Shown: positions 35,562-45,429 of the stretch, one piece after another
How the letters are laid out: every line of letters starts with the position of its first letter
How positions within the stretch are numbered: the stretch's first letter is position 1
Assembly: GCF_019924045.1 (NCBI RefSeq)
Contig: NZ_JAHXBN010000008.1
Location: 161,118-225,117, forward strand
DNA: 64,000 bases
Source of the DNA: Dyadobacter fermentans
GTDB taxonomy: Bacteria > Bacteroidota > Bacteroidia > Cytophagales > Spirosomataceae
Direction: 5' to 3'
The notes under the pieces: model-generated
What the model saw: the letters and a program-made list of their open reading frames with translations, nothing else
Told to the model about the DNA's origin: nothing
Databases searched by the model: none
Translations under genes and position numbers: made by a program

Positions 35562-36257
35562 TTACAGTTCTTTGAACCGCGCTATAATGCGGTCGAAGTA
35601 AAATATGGTGGTATCCTTGTAATCTGAGTCGGTCCCGGCGTAAAACCATAGCTCGCCATTGTCGTTGGCGGTTACAGTAACGGGCTGTCCGTCATTGGAA
35701 TACCTTAGTAATGTATAATAGCGTGTGTCGAGATTGGTGCTGGCAATGCTCCCGCTCAGCAGCACATCCTTGCCTACCTGCGTGCCGGTACCCTTGTCGA
35801 GGTTGAATGCATAGAAGCCCGACGTCAGTTTCGTCGTTAAAGGCTCTTTGGTAGACACGCCCGATTTGAACGTCACCTTGTCGACAACGGCGCTCGCGGT
35901 GTATTTAGTTGCCAGATCGACTTGAAGCGTCATTTCATAGGGCTTATTAGGCTTAAAACCGGTTACGCGCTTTTTGATATAACTGAACATATTGCCTTTG
36001 GAATACCTCGACAGGATTCGAAAACCATATTGCGTAGTATCCAGGCCGCGCGGGAGCAGCGCCGTGGCAGCTACGGTGTCCAGCTGGCTCGAATCAGCGG
36101 TTGAAGCGTATCCGGCGTATCCGGCAATCCAGCCATTTTCCCCGCCGGCTCCCGACTGGAAATTAGAATCGACGGTAATGCTTGCATCGAGACTGTCTTC
36201 ATTACAGCTCCACAATCCGGCTGCGGCCGCGATGGCTATCAGAATATATTTTTTCAA
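35562..36257 (-). CDS. hypothetical lipoprotein
   Basis: A 231-residue lipoprotein with signal peptide and lipobox LWSC (Cys18), followed by an acidic NEDSLD stretch, which in Bacteroidota can act as a surface export signal (inference). The mature part is strand-rich with Thr and Gly (for example TAVV, LTTKLTSGFYAF, YTLLRYSNDGQPV) and ends YFDRIIARF. I do not recognise a named family. It stands alone between the MBL gene and a methyltransferase gene on the same strand. Confidence 0.75.
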   Translation of the reverse strand: MKKYILIAIAAAAGLWSCNEDSLDASITVDSNFQSGAGGENGWIAGYAGYASTADSSQLDTVAATALLPRGLDTTQYGFRILSRYSKGNMFSYIKKRVTGFKPNKPYEMTLQVDLATKYTASAVVDKVTFKSGVSTKEPLTTKLTSGFYAFNLDKGTGTQVGKDVLLSGSIASTNLDTRYYTLLRYSNDGQPVTVTANDNGELWFYAGTDSDYKDTTIFYFDRIIARFKEL

Positions 36258-36347
36258 AGTGAATAGCAGTTTGCAAAGAGAACGAAAGACCCTGAAACAG
36301 CCTTATGCGTTGTAACTGGTAAAATTAAAACAGCGTTCGCCAAAAGC

Positions 36348-37052
36348 CTATCCGATGAGGAAAATAGCTGGAATTTTATGCAAATCAGGCTTTTGTACCT
36401 TCCATTTCCTAACAGGCATGGTCTTGATCAACTCGTCCGGCGCGGTGACGTTGGCCGCAATGCATAATGCCAGGTCGGGCGAGCAAGCTTCTATGACCGC
36501 TTCCAGCAACTGGTTGTTACGAAAAGGAGTTTCCATGAATATCTGCGTCTGCTGATATTGCCTTGCGTTTCTTTCAAGGTTTTGTAATGCCTTTTTACGC
36601 TGGCCTTTATCAATGGGCAGGTAGCCGTGAAATGCGAACGACTGCCCGCTCATCCCGGAAGCCATCAATGCCAGCAGAATGGACGACGGCCCTACCAGCG
36701 GCACCACACGTATACCCAGCTCGTGTGCAATGCGCACTGCCACCGCGCCGGGGTCGGCTACGCCCGGGCAACCTGCTTCCGATATTACCCCGGCACTTTT
36801 TGAGAGGCTTCGCAGCGAGGCAACGGTTTCCGTTTCCGGGGTATCTTTATTCAGTTCGATGAATGTCAACTCGTCGATCACCTTGCCGAGTTTCAGGCTG
36901 CTGATAAAACGCCGGGCGGTGCGGATATTTTCTACGAAGAAAACATCCAGATGCTCCACGGCATCTCTGATCTGCGGAGCGAGGACGGCATTTTGGGTAC
37001 CTTCTGCCAGTACCGTAGGGATTAAGTACAGGGAAATCCCGGAATCGTTCAT
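36348..37052 (-). CDS. SAM-dependent methyltransferase of the RsmI/TIGR00096 family
   Basis: A 234-residue tetrapyrrole-methylase-fold enzyme. Motifs: LYLIPTVLAEG at the N-terminus, VFFVENIRTARRF, GVISEAGCPGVADPGA and VVPLVGPSSILLALMASG. The family includes RsmI, which 2'-O-methylates C1402 of 16S rRNA; this Bacteroidota subgroup differs at the N-terminus (VLAEGTQNAVL) so RsmI itself may be encoded elsewhere. No partner genes are adjacent. Confidence 0.85.
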   Translation of the reverse strand: MNDSGISLYLIPTVLAEGTQNAVLAPQIRDAVEHLDVFFVENIRTARRFISSLKLGKVIDELTFIELNKDTPETETVASLRSLSKSAGVISEAGCPGVADPGAVAVRIAHELGIRVVPLVGPSSILLALMASGMSGQSFAFHGYLPIDKGQRKKALQNLERNARQYQQTQIFMETPFRNNQLLEAVIEACSPDLALCIAANVTAPDELIKTMPVRKWKVQKPDLHKIPAIFLIG

Positions 37053-37132
37053 AGGTGTCTCATTTTTTCAATTCTTTCCAACCAAATGCCCTGATTGTGA
37101 ATCTACGGAGTAAATAAAATTATTTAATAAGT

Positions 37133-37564
37133 ATGAAAAGACTATTATACATACCCTTGGTCCTGGTGTGGTTATTGTCTTGTAAAAAGGATAGCTTCAA
37201 TGACCCGTCGCCTAATTCCGCTTTCACGACGGTGTCGGGCATTTGGCATTCGATCGAAGTGGAAAGGTCTTCACTCGATAATAAAAGTACCTGGGAGCCG
37301 ATTGAAGCTGCCAAATCTGATTCGTTGATATTTCGTGCCGACGGTGTGGTGCTCAACGCCAACGGCACGCCCCGGTGCTGCGCACCTGCCACGATGATCA
37401 TCAATGGTACCCTCCTCGATGTAAAACCCGCAACCGCATTGCCCAATAACCCGCAATGCGAACTGCTGAACTGCATTACCTGCCCCACGTGGGAGATATC
37501 GATCAGCGATGATCAGCTTATTATTGCTACCTGCAACTCGCCCAGGATGAAATACGTCAGATAG
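37133..37564 (+). CDS. small hypothetical lipoprotein, Cys-rich
   Basis: A 143-residue lipoprotein with lipobox LLSC (Cys17) and KKDSFND after it. The mature part has a lipocalin-like start (SGIWHSIEVERS) and six further cysteines (RCCAP, CELLNCITCPTW, ATCNS), unusual for this kind of protein, which could form disulfides or hold a metal. Family not recognised. Its last 8 nt overlap the end of the convergent hydrolase gene. Confidence 0.75.
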   Translation: MKRLLYIPLVLVWLLSCKKDSFNDPSPNSAFTTVSGIWHSIEVERSSLDNKSTWEPIEAAKSDSLIFRADGVVLNANGTPRCCAPATMIINGTLLDVKPATALPNNPQCELLNCITCPTWEISISDDQLIIATCNSPRMKYVR

Positions 37565-38333
37565 CCGTATTCAGAAATTCCAGCAGGGTGCTGACAAACG
37601 CTTTCGGCTGCTCAGCCTGCACCCAGTGCCCTGCTCCCTCGATTGTTTTCAGTTGTGCATTTGGAAACAGGTCGAGAATGCCTTCCAGGTCTTCATCCAG
37701 AATATAATTTGAATTGCTTCCCCGCATGAACAGCGTCGGAGTTTCGACCGGGTGGTCGGATTTGATCTGTGCGCCTACATTAGCCATGTCGGTTGTGAGC
37801 AATGGTAGATTGAAGCGCCATGCGAACCCGCCCTCTTCCTTTCTGTAAAGGTTTTTCAACAAAAACTGTCGCACACCTACCAGCGGCTCGTATTCACTCA
37901 GAAGCTCATCGGCCTGGTTACGGCTTTCGATCTCGTCAATGGGGATCGCATTCAGTCCTTTCAGGATTTTGGTATGGTGAATAGGGTAGGCTTTGGGCCC
38001 GATGTCGACCACCACAAGCGCATCGAATGTGCCTGGATAGGTCACTGCATACTCCATCACCGTCTTTCCACCCATCGAATGTCCGATCAGTATCGGAGAC
38101 TCAATGCTTTCCTGCTCGAGAAACTCCTTCAAATCGGCGGCCAGCGTCGGGAAGTTGAGCGGGCCCTCATGCGGCGAGCGCCCGTGGTTGCGCTGGTCGA
38201 CCAGGTAAACCCGGTAACCGTGTTCTGAAATGGTTTTTCCGATGGTAAGCCAGTTGTCCAGAAAGCCGAACACGCCGTGAAGGATGATCAGGGGCTTGCC
38301 TGTTTCGCCTATTTGTTTGAAATTGAGTTGCAT
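37557..38333 (-). CDS. alpha/beta hydrolase (YbfF-like esterase)
   Basis: A 258-residue cytoplasmic alpha/beta hydrolase. Oxyanion segment LHGVFGFLDNW near residue 18, nucleophile elbow GHSMGGKTVME (Ser about residue 87), and the catalytic His in GAGHWVQAEQP. The sequence is close to the YbfF family of acyl-CoA/ester hydrolases; the natural substrate is unknown. An inverted heptamer-type repeat lies just upstream of its start. Confidence 0.85.
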   Translation of the reverse strand: MQLNFKQIGETGKPLIILHGVFGFLDNWLTIGKTISEHGYRVYLVDQRNHGRSPHEGPLNFPTLAADLKEFLEQESIESPILIGHSMGGKTVMEYAVTYPGTFDALVVVDIGPKAYPIHHTKILKGLNAIPIDEIESRNQADELLSEYEPLVGVRQFLLKNLYRKEEGGFAWRFNLPLLTTDMANVGAQIKSDHPVETPTLFMRGSNSNYILDEDLEGILDLFPNAQLKTIEGAGHWVQAEQPKAFVSTLLEFLNTAI

Positions 38334-38354
38334 AGATTAATTAATGTAGTACTT

Positions 38355-38443
38355 CGGCTTTCGGCAGTCGGCTGTCAGCCTTTATGATTATTAATTTCAA
38401 CAGCCAAACAGCCAAACAGCCAAACAGCCGAAAGCCGACGCCA
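38355..38443. repeat. paired inverted 7-8 nt arrays upstream of the hydrolase gene
   Basis: Left arm, 38355-38382: CGGCTTT CGGCAGT CGGCTGT CAGCCTT. Right arm, 38400-38443: four CAGCCAAA-type 8-nt units followed by GCCGAAAGCCGACGCC. TCGGCTTTCGGC (38354-38365) is a perfect reverse complement of GCCGAAAGCCGA (38427-38438), so the two arms can pair over at least 12 bp, with about 60 nt between. It starts about 20 nt from the hydrolase ATG. Confidence 0.85.
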
Positions 38444-38832
38444 ATAATCATGCAAAGGTTGTAAGGATTTCCGGGAAGGGAAAAAATCCCGGCTTTCTAA
38501 AATTTAATAATTTGTTAAATACCGGTTACGTGGTGGTACAATAATTGCTGAATTTATAGATAAAAAATCTTTTTTTCTGCCTCCAATCTGCTCTTCAAAA
38601 GCCTTTGGCCCTTCTCGGGATTTGTTAATGATTTGATAAAATTAAAAATATTGAAGTATTGGTGCACGAATCTGCATTATTTCAATAGATCAGTTAGTTA
38701 CGAACACTAGTATTGTATTTTAGTAGGATTTAGTCTTTTGTTTGTAAATGTAAAAAGCTATTATTTTGCATCAATTATTCATCCTCCTTGAATGAATCCG
38801 CTAGTATTCTTACAAACCAAATCACCAAATTT
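38444..38832. other. A/T-rich intergenic region without a gene
   Basis: Nearly 390 bp between the repeat and the TonB receptor start. It holds one short hairpin (CCGGGA 38471-38476 / TCCCGG 38487-38492), long A/T tracts and, at 38741-38768, a possible promoter. I see no further coding sequence or RNA gene. Confidence 0.6.
38741..38768 (+). promoter_or_regulatory. possible promoter of the Oar-like receptor gene
   Basis: TTTG at 38741-38744 and TTATTTTG at 38761-38768, 16 nt apart. The -7 box differs from TAnnTTTG at one position. It would give a leader of about 60 nt before the ATG at 38833. Confidence 0.35.
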
Positions 38833-41800
38833 ATGAACGGGAAAAGTTTACTCTTCCGGGCGGTGTGCCTCGCGGTTACCGCATTTCTATTCTCTCTATT
38901 TGGACCGGCGGCGCAAGCCCAGGTTACTTCATCAGCGATTACGGGACGTGTTGCAGACGGCAAAGGCGAGGTGCTCCCAGGCGCCACGGTCGTAGCGATA
39001 CATGAACCGTCAGGAACAAAATATGGCTCGGTAACCAACGAGCAAGGACTTTACACGATTCCCGCGGTGCGCGTAGGTGGTCCTTACAAAGTGACCGTTT
39101 CCTTCGTGGGATTTAATGAACAATCCCAGGAAAACATTTTTGCTAACCTCGGTACTGCTGCCAACGTCAACTTCGAACTGAAAGACGGCTCTACCGACCT
39201 CGCGGAAGTGATTGTTACCGGCGCAGGAAGCGATATTTTCAGCTCCGACCGTACCGGTGCCGCAACGACTTTCAACAAAGGTCTCATCACCAGCCTGCCT
39301 ACACTCGGACGTACGCTGAACGACATTACCAAGTACAATGCGTACAGCAATGGCCGCTCATTCGGCGGGCAGGATAGCCGTTACAACAACTTCACGATCG
39401 ACGGTTCGGTGTTCAACAACGGTTTCGGGCTCGGTAACGAGGCGCAAGCAGGTGGCCGTACGGGTTCTACGGCGATCTCCCTGGATGCGATCGAAGAGGT
39501 ACAGATCAACATCGCGCCTTACGACGTGCGCCAGTCGGGCTTCGCGGGTGCGGGTATCAACGCGGTAACGCGCTCAGGTACTAACGAATTCTCGGGTTCG
39601 GCATTCCACTTCTTCAAGAACAAGAGCCTGGCTGGAAAGAAAATCGATGGCACCGACTTTAAGGTTGCAGAGTTCAATGAGAAAACGACCGGTTTCCGCC
39701 TCGGTGGTCCGATCATCAAGAACAAATTGTTCTTCTTTGTAAATGGCGAGTTTGTAAAACGTTCGAGCCCGGCGCTCGACTACGTTCTGAACCGCGGCCA
39801 GGGATCAGGTGGTAACATTTCACGCACCACATTGGCGGATATGCAGGACCTGGCTTCGTTCATGCAAGAGAAATTCAACTACAATGTGGGCGCATTGGAC
39901 GGCTTCAACAACGAGAACACCAGCAAGAAATTTCTCGGTCGTATTGATTACAACATCAGCGACAAGCACAAGTTGACGTTGCGTTACTCGCATCACGATT
40001 CGGATTCAGACGTGCTGATCAGCCAAAGCAGCAGCTCCAACACAGCAGGTTTTGGTAACCGTACCAACTCTTCCCTCGCGATTTCTCCGCAGAACACAGG
40101 TTACATTATCCAGGACAACACCCGTTCATTTGTAGCGGAACTGAATTCGAACTTCGGCGGCAAATTTGCCAACAACCTGATCGCTACTTACAACAAGCAG
40201 ATCGAAGACCGTAAATACAAAGCACCGATCTTCCCAACGATCGAAATCCAGAAAGACGGATCGACTTACACCACCATCGGTTCAGATCCATTTACGCCTA
40301 ACAACCGTCTCGACTACGCGACATTCAACATTACCGACAACCTCACTTATTTCGCAGGAAAACATACATTCACAGTAGGTGCGTCATACGAGCACTTCAA
40401 GTCGAACAACTTGTTTTTCCCTACTTCAAATGGCGTTTGGGTATTCAAATCGATCCAGGATTTCAAGAATGCAGCGAATGCATACCTGGCTAATCCTAAC
40501 CTGACGACCGCTCCTGACACCGTAGTTCGTTTCAACTATCGCTACTCATTGCTTCCAGGCGGCGCTGCTCCATGGCAGACATTCAAAACGCAAACGATCA
40601 GCTTGTATGCGCAGGACGAGTTCCAGGTTACGCCTAACTTCAAGTTGACTGCCGGCCTTCGCGCGGACTACATCAATATGCCTAACACTTCCAAACAGTA
40701 TTACAATGCTGTTGTAGATACTATTGTATTCAGATCGCCGAATGGTGACCCTTACAATGTGAATACAGGTAATGTTCCAAAATCACGCATTTACCTTTCG
40801 CCGCGTGTAGGTTTTAACTGGGATGTGAAAGGCGACCGTACCACACAGGTTCGCGGTGGAACCGGTTTGTTCCTTTCCCGCATTCCTTACGTGTTAATCT
40901 CGAACCAGTTGGGTAACAATGGGGTGAACTCCGCAACCGTTGCGGGAGCCAATACCACCGCGTTTCCTTTCACGCTTGATCCATCGCGCTACAACCCCGA
41001 TCCGAAAGATACCAAGCCGCTTAAAGGCTACCAGGTTAATGCATCGGATGAAGACTTGAAATTCCCGCAAATCTGGAAAAGCAACATTGGTATCGACCAG
41101 CAACTCGGTTGGGGCGTGGTAGCAACTGTGGAAGGTATTTTCAACAAAAACTACAACTCGCTCCGATACATCGACGTGAACCTGAAAGCGCCGAATGCTC
41201 AGTTTGCAGGTCCTGATACCCGCGATCGTTTCCCGGCTTCCGGTCTTAGTGGTAGTGCGGCAACGGCAGCGCGTATGATTTCAAGCCAGGTTTCGAACAC
41301 TTACGTGCTGACCAACACCAACAAGGGATACTCTTACTCTTTGACTGGTAAACTCGAAAAACCTGCTACACGAGGCTTTGGTGGAATGGTGGGTTATACT
41401 TATGGTATGGCTAAGGACATTGCTTCGGTTTCTTCTACGGTAGAAGGTAACGTGCCGGGAGTAAATGGCTTGAACTACCTTGACCTGGCCTATTCGGGTA
41501 ACGACGTCCGTCACCGTTTTGTAGGTTATGTTTCTTATCGCAAAGAATATGGCGGTAAATTCGGCGGTGCTACGATGATAACATTGGGTGGCGTATCTTC
41601 AAGCGGTACCAAAATCTCTTACATCAGCTCTACCGATATGAACGGCGATGGTCAGAACAACGACCTGATCTTTGTTCCAAACAAAGCAACCGACATTACT
41701 TTCGCGACTTTGACCACCACAGCAAACGGCAAAACTTACACGTTCTCGCCAGAGCAGCAGGCAGAAGCATTCCAGAAATACATCGACAATCACCCTTATC

Positions 41801-42204
41801 TGAAAGAAAGAAAAGGCAAATATGCAGAGCGTAATGGCGGTGCATATCCATGGCTGACCCGTTTCGACCTTACTGTCGAGCAAGATTTCTACGTGAAAGT
41901 GGGCAAGAAAGATAAAAAGAACATTATCCGTCTGCGTGCTGATATTTTCAACGTTGGTAATATGATCAACAGCAAATGGGGGGTAGCGAACCAGGTGACT
42001 GCTTCTTCGAACAGTACGCAATCCAACCCGCTCAACTTCGCGAGTGTAAACGCCCAGGGCGTTCCTACCTACCGCATGGGTACACAGGTGATTGGCAGCG
42101 GTACATCCACCGAGACCGTCCTTTTGCGTGACGCATTTGTGAAGTCAAGAACGATCAACGACGTTTGGCAGGCGCAGTTGGGTATCCGTTATATCTTTAA
42201 CTAA
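38833..42204 (+). CDS. TonB-dependent receptor, Oar-like
   Basis: A 1123-residue outer membrane receptor. Signal peptide to about residue 30 (ending AQAQ), a carboxypeptidase regulatory-like domain (about 33-115, [19 protein letters not shown]), a plug domain with [15 protein letters not shown], and a large beta-barrel. The barrel ends in [12 protein letters not shown] with a terminal aromatic-type residue pattern. The sequence is of the Oar/OmpA-related group, whose substrates are mostly unknown (Oar of Myxococcus is a protein-export or siderophore-type receptor). The ATG at 38833 gives the signal peptide; the frame is open upstream to a TTG at 38788. Confidence 0.9.
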   Translation: MNGKSLLFRAVCLAVTAFLFSLFGPAAQAQVTSSAITGRVADGKGEVLPGATVVAIHEPSGTKYGSVTNEQGLYTIPAVRVGGPYKVTVSFVGFNEQSQENIFANLGTAANVNFELKDGSTDLAEVIVTGAGSDIFSSDRTGAATTFNKGLITSLPTLGRTLNDITKYNAYSNGRSFGGQDSRYNNFTIDGSVFNNGFGLGNEAQAGGRTGSTAISLDAIEEVQINIAPYDVRQSGFAGAGINAVTRSGTNEFSGSAFHFFKNKSLAGKKIDGTDFKVAEFNEKTTGFRLGGPIIKNKLFFFVNGEFVKRSSPALDYVLNRGQGSGGNISRTTLADMQDLASFMQEKFNYNVGALDGFNNENTSKKFLGRIDYNISDKHKLTLRYSHHDSDSDVLISQSSSSNTAGFGNRTNSSLAISPQNTGYIIQDNTRSFVAELNSNFGGKFANNLIATYNKQIEDRKYKAPIFPTIEIQKDGSTYTTIGSDPFTPNNRLDYATFNITDNLTYFAGKHTFTVGASYEHFKSNNLFFPTSNGVWVFKSIQDFKNAANAYLANPNLTTAPDTVVRFNYRYSLLPGGAAPWQTFKTQTISLYAQDEFQVTPNFKLTAGLRADYINMPNTSKQYYNAVVDTIVFRSPNGDPYNVNTGNVPKSRIYLSPRVGFNWDVKGDRTTQVRGGTGLFLSRIPYVLISNQLGNNGVNSATVAGANTTAFPFTLDPSRYNPDPKDTKPLKGYQVNASDEDLKFPQIWKSNIGIDQQLGWGVVATVEGIFNKNYNSLRYIDVNLKAPNAQFAGPDTRDRFPASGLSGSAATAARMISSQVSNTYVLTNTNKGYSYSLTGKLEKPATRGFGGMVGYTYGMAKDIASVSSTVEGNVPGVNGLNYLDLAYSGNDVRHRFVGYVSYRKEYGGKFGGATMITLGGVSSSGTKISYISSTDMNGDGQNNDLIFVPNKATDITFATLTTTANGKTYTFSPEQQAEAFQKYIDNHPYLKERKGKYAERNGGAYPWLTRFDLTVEQDFYVKVGKKDKKNIIRLRADIFNVGNMINSKWGVANQVTASSNSTQSNPLNFASVNAQGVPTYRMGTQVIGSGTSTETVLLRDAFVKSRTINDVWQAQLGIRYIFN

Positions 42205-42226
42205 GAATAGCAAGCCTTCTAACAGC

Positions 42227-42258
42227 AACGAGCCCGCAGCATTGCGGGCTCGTTTTGT
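42227..42258 (+). terminator. terminator of the Oar-like receptor gene
   Basis: An 11-bp perfect stem (AACGAGCCCGC / GCGGGCTCGTT) with a 6-nt loop and a T-rich tail, 22 nt after the stop codon. Confidence 0.85.
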
Positions 42259-42268
42259 TTTATACCAA

Positions 42269-42320
42269 TCCTTTCCTCCACTCTCCTTCCTCCTTCGTCC
42301 TTTCCTCCTTTCTCCCTTTC
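42269..42320 (-). repeat. homopurine heptamer array after the GDPD stop codon
   Basis: 52 bases that are pure pyrimidine on the plus strand apart from one A (42280) and one G (42297). On the minus strand they read as 7-8 nt units: GGAGAAA, GGAGGAAA, GGACGAA, GGAGGAA, GGAGAGT, GGAGGAA. The array starts within a few bases of the stop codon of the glycerophosphodiesterase gene. Such mirror-like purine tracts can form triplex DNA. Confidence 0.75.
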
Positions 42321-43209
42321 AATCCTTCTTATAAAAAATGCTCTGCACCAAAATTGGGTTGTCGGTACAGATAATGTCAGGCCCGCTGGAATCCCGGAGC
42401 TTTTGGTACAATGGCCTCGACTCTGCAACTTGAAGCGTGTCGACATTGCCGTTGGTGCCGAGCGAAGAGGTGACGTTTAGATCGTGAATGCGTTGGTAAA
42501 AGGAGCTTTCCTGCAATTCCCTGGGCGTGAGCGCTACAATCTGCTCCAATGGTAATCCCGATTGCTCAACGGCGTCGATATGTTCCGGGCTGTTGAATCC
42601 GACCGCCAGCATGAGCTGCGGGGCCAGTTGATGCGCCAGCTGCGCTTCTTTTAATGAATAGCAGATTAATACGGATTTGTAAAGATTCCCGGTTCCTTGC
42701 AACATTCTGATGGTCTGGGTAATGCTTGTTTCAGGCTTTTTGTCGACAATCAGCACGAAATTCTTGCCGGCCGACCAGTTCAATACTTCCTGAAATGTGG
42801 GTATGGGATATTCCGTCATGGAACCATAGGGATCTTTTAACCTCAGTTTGCTGACTTCTTTCCACTTCTTTTTACTCAACAAACCCTTTCCGTTGGTTTT
42901 CAATGCCAGCTCGTCGTCGTGTGAGACCACCAGCAGGCTGTCGGCGGTTGCCCGCACATCTATTTCCAGGAGTACGCAAGGGACTTTGGAATAGGTTCGC
43001 TCGAAGGTAGCCATGCTATTGCCGGGATAACCATCTTCGGTGCCGCCCTGGTGTGCCATGATCAACGGCGTGGTACGTTTGCCTGGTTTCAGATAGGTTT
43101 TCAGCGCTTCGGCGTCCTTGAACTGGCAGTCGCCGGTTTGGGCCTGAGCAGTGTGTGAAAGGGCAGCCAGAAGCAGTAGTGCAAGGGCCTGCCGGGTTAG
43201 TTTTTTCAT
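42319..43209 (-). CDS. glycerophosphodiester phosphodiesterase family protein
   Basis: A 296-residue exported GDPD (signal peptide to about 24, AQAQ). The catalytic motifs are LIMAHQGGTEDGYPGNS (HQG where most members have HRG), CVLLEIDVRATAD with the metal-binding Glu and Asp, and VVSHDDEL with the second His. It would hydrolyse deacylated phospholipids in the periplasm or, as a lipoprotein-free enzyme, outside. It follows the patatin gene by 3 nt, so phospholipid deacylation and head-group release may be linked. Confidence 0.88.
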   Translation of the reverse strand: MKKLTRQALALLLLAALSHTAQAQTGDCQFKDAEALKTYLKPGKRTTPLIMAHQGGTEDGYPGNSMATFERTYSKVPCVLLEIDVRATADSLLVVSHDDELALKTNGKGLLSKKKWKEVSKLRLKDPYGSMTEYPIPTFQEVLNWSAGKNFVLIVDKKPETSITQTIRMLQGTGNLYKSVLICYSLKEAQLAHQLAPQLMLAVGFNSPEHIDAVEQSGLPLEQIVALTPRELQESSFYQRIHDLNVTSSLGTNGNVDTLQVAESRPLYQKLRDSSGPDIICTDNPILVQSIFYKKD

Positions 43210-43212
43210 TGT

Positions 43213-44211
43213 TTATGTCACATTATTGGATTCGGTATGGAGCGGTCCGTGTCGAGAAGCGTCACGGATGGCGGAGCCGTTGATAGCGGGGTCGGTGACC
43301 GCCGAGTCGCCACCTTTGTCGGCTTTCAAAATTGATTCCACACCAGCGCGGTAACCTTCGATGATCAGCCGCGAAATATCCTCCGAATTGAAATGCTGCA
43401 AGTCGAGGAAGAGCGGTGTGAGCGGCCTTACCACGGTCAGTTTCATAGGCTTGCCACGCAGGTTCGAGCGGTCGACGTACGACTCAGCCCATTGGATATT
43501 GTTGTTCACGATCTGGTTCACGGTAATGTCACGCACACGTTCGATCAACGTAATCAGGTTGCGGGTGTTGATACCTTCCGGCTGGTACAGCAGGGGAGAG
43601 TGGCAGCCGATGAGAATGATCTCCGTCGCGCCGTCCTCGATGGCCTCGCGTATGGGTGCTACCTCGCGTAAGCCGCCGTCTAAGTAAAGATGGTCGTTGA
43701 TTTCGACTGCCGGCATCAGCATGGGTATGGATGAACTGGCGTACACAAAATCCACATAATGCGGGTCCTGCGTGGAAACATATTTCATTTCCCCGGTTTC
43801 GATATTCACGGCGCCGGCTTTCACTTTAATGGGCGTATCGCGGAGGTAGTCGTCGTTGAGGTGCTTACGGATAAGCTGATGCAACGGCGAGGGGTCAACG
43901 ATGCCGTCGAAACGGCTCATGAGCGTGTTCATCCCCAGCATTACCCGCGAGCGCAACGTGGAAATGTCTTGTGGTTGGGTAATATTCTTGATCCAGAATT
44001 CGAGCAGCTTTCGGCCCGCCAATGGCCAGTCTATCTTCTTATTTTCGGCCATTTGCTTGCCGGTTTCATTCGCCAGGAACGTGGCGTTCAGTGAGCCTAC
44101 GGAAATTCCGTAGACCATTTCAGGCTCAAAGCCGTTTTCCAGGACTGCCTGGATCACACCTACCTGAAATGCTCCTTTCATGGATCCGCCGCCGAGAACG
44201 AGTGCTTTCAT
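43213..44211 (-). CDS. patatin-like phospholipase
   Basis: A 332-residue serine lipase of the patatin family. Oxyanion loop GGGSMKGAFQVGV at residues 7-19, nucleophile GISVG (Ser about 38) and catalytic Asp in LDGGLREV. It has no signal peptide and may act on the inner leaflet or cytoplasmic lipids. The last 35 residues are polar and not part of the fold. First gene of the pair with the glycerophosphodiesterase; a heptamer array lies 33 nt upstream of its start. Confidence 0.88.
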   Translation of the reverse strand: MKALVLGGGSMKGAFQVGVIQAVLENGFEPEMVYGISVGSLNATFLANETGKQMAENKKIDWPLAGRKLLEFWIKNITQPQDISTLRSRVMLGMNTLMSRFDGIVDPSPLHQLIRKHLNDDYLRDTPIKVKAGAVNIETGEMKYVSTQDPHYVDFVYASSSIPMLMPAVEINDHLYLDGGLREVAPIREAIEDGATEIILIGCHSPLLYQPEGINTRNLITLIERVRDITVNQIVNNNIQWAESYVDRSNLRGKPMKLTVVRPLTPLFLDLQHFNSEDISRLIIEGYRAGVESILKADKGGDSAVTDPAINGSAIRDASRHGPLHTESNNVT

Positions 44212-44243
44212 ATCGACTGGGTTACGTGGTTTAGTTTGTACTT

Positions 44244-44271
44244 CGGCTGTCGGCTGCCGGCTGTCGGCCGT
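44244..44271. repeat. heptamer array upstream of the patatin gene
   Basis: Four adjacent 7-nt units: CGGCTGT CGGCTGC CGGCTGT CGGCCGT. The preceding bases GTACTTCGGCTGTCGGC are nearly the same as GTACTTCGGCTTTCGGC at 38349-38365. Unlike that locus there is no second arm. Confidence 0.75.
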
Positions 44272-44448
44272 TTTTGGCGCCCAGGCCTTTGTCCAATTCT
44301 AAACATTTTCGCTTTAAAATTGATGTAAACAGAAGATTTTATTCCAAATTTGAAGATCAGAGTTCAGAGGGTTAAACGAACATATTCACAAACTCATGCC
44401 CCTGTTCGCGTCCTTTTATTATCAGGAGGGACCTTTTAGCCCTCGTAC

Positions 44449-45429
44449 ATGAATATGACCCTTTCAATAAAGGATATCCAGGCTCCTATTGCGGATGAAA
44501 TGAAAGCTTTCGAGCAGAAGTTTCGCCAGTTTATGAAAAGCGAAGTAATGCTTTTGGACCAGATCATGAACTACATCGTGAGGCGAAAAGGCAAACAGTT
44601 GCGTCCGATGTTCGTGTTCCTGTCCGCGGGAGTTTGCGGGGATATTGCTGAATCGACTTACCGCGGTGGCGCGATGATCGAACTGCTGCATACCGCCACC
44701 CTGGTGCACGACGATGTGGTCGACGATTCGAATTACCGTCGTGGATTCTTCTCCGTGAATGCCTTATGGAAAAACAAGATTGCCGTACTGGTGGGTGATT
44801 ATCTGCTGTCCCGCGGGTTATTGCTTTCGGTGGACCACGAAGAGTTCAAAATCCTGAAAATAGTTTCTACCGCCGTTCGCGAACTCAGCGAAGGTGAGTT
44901 GCTGCAAATTGAAAAGGCCCGCAGGCTGGATATTAATGAAGAGGTTTACTACGAAATCATCCGGCAGAAAACCGCTTCGCTGATCGCTTCATGTTGCGCG
45001 GTGGGAGCGAGTTCAGTCGGGGCAACGAAGGAAGTGGTGGACAAAATGCACGCATTCGGTGAGAAGGTGGGCATGGCTTTCCAAATCAAGGACGACTTGT
45101 TCGACTACGGCGAAGACGAGATTGGAAAGCCGCTGGGGATCGATATCAAGGAGAAAAAAATGACGCTCCCGCTCATTTATGCGCTCAACCACGCGCCCTG
45201 GCTCGAAAAACGCCGCATTATCAATATTATCCGCAACGAAAGCCATAAGCCCAACAAGGTGAGCGAAGTAATCGCTTTCGTGAAAGAATCGGGCGGCTTA
45301 CGTTATGCGCAGGAGGTGATGGAAAGATACGTGAAAGAGGCGCTCACATTACTGAACGAATTCGCCGACTCGCCGCACCGACGCTCACTGGAACAGCTTG
45401 TTCAGTATACGATTGAGCGGAGCAAGTAA
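44449..45429 (+). CDS. polyprenyl synthetase (long-chain prenyl diphosphate synthase)
   Basis: A 326-residue trans-prenyltransferase. First Asp-rich motif LVHDDVVDDS (about residues 84-93) and second motif QIKDDLFDYGED (about 220-231), both Mg-binding; KGKQLRPMFVF and GEKVGMAFQ also fit. It makes the polyprenyl chain of menaquinone (IspB/HepT-like); the chain length is not evident from the sequence. The ATG at 44449 or 44455 could be used. Confidence 0.92.
   Translation: MNMTLSIKDIQAPIADEMKAFEQKFRQFMKSEVMLLDQIMNYIVRRKGKQLRPMFVFLSAGVCGDIAESTYRGGAMIELLHTATLVHDDVVDDSNYRRGFFSVNALWKNKIAVLVGDYLLSRGLLLSVDHEEFKILKIVSTAVRELSEGELLQIEKARRLDINEEVYYEIIRQKTASLIASCCAVGASSVGATKEVVDKMHAFGEKVGMAFQIKDDLFDYGEDEIGKPLGIDIKEKKMTLPLIYALNHAPWLEKRRIINIIRNESHKPNKVSEVIAFVKESGGLRYAQEVMERYVKEALTLLNEFADSPHRRSLEQLVQYTIERSK

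Noticed and set aside
35512..35649. N-terminal extension of the MBL hydrolase
   Set aside because: It is basic, irregular sequence running into the neighbouring lipoprotein gene; the family begins at MVQVQTF.
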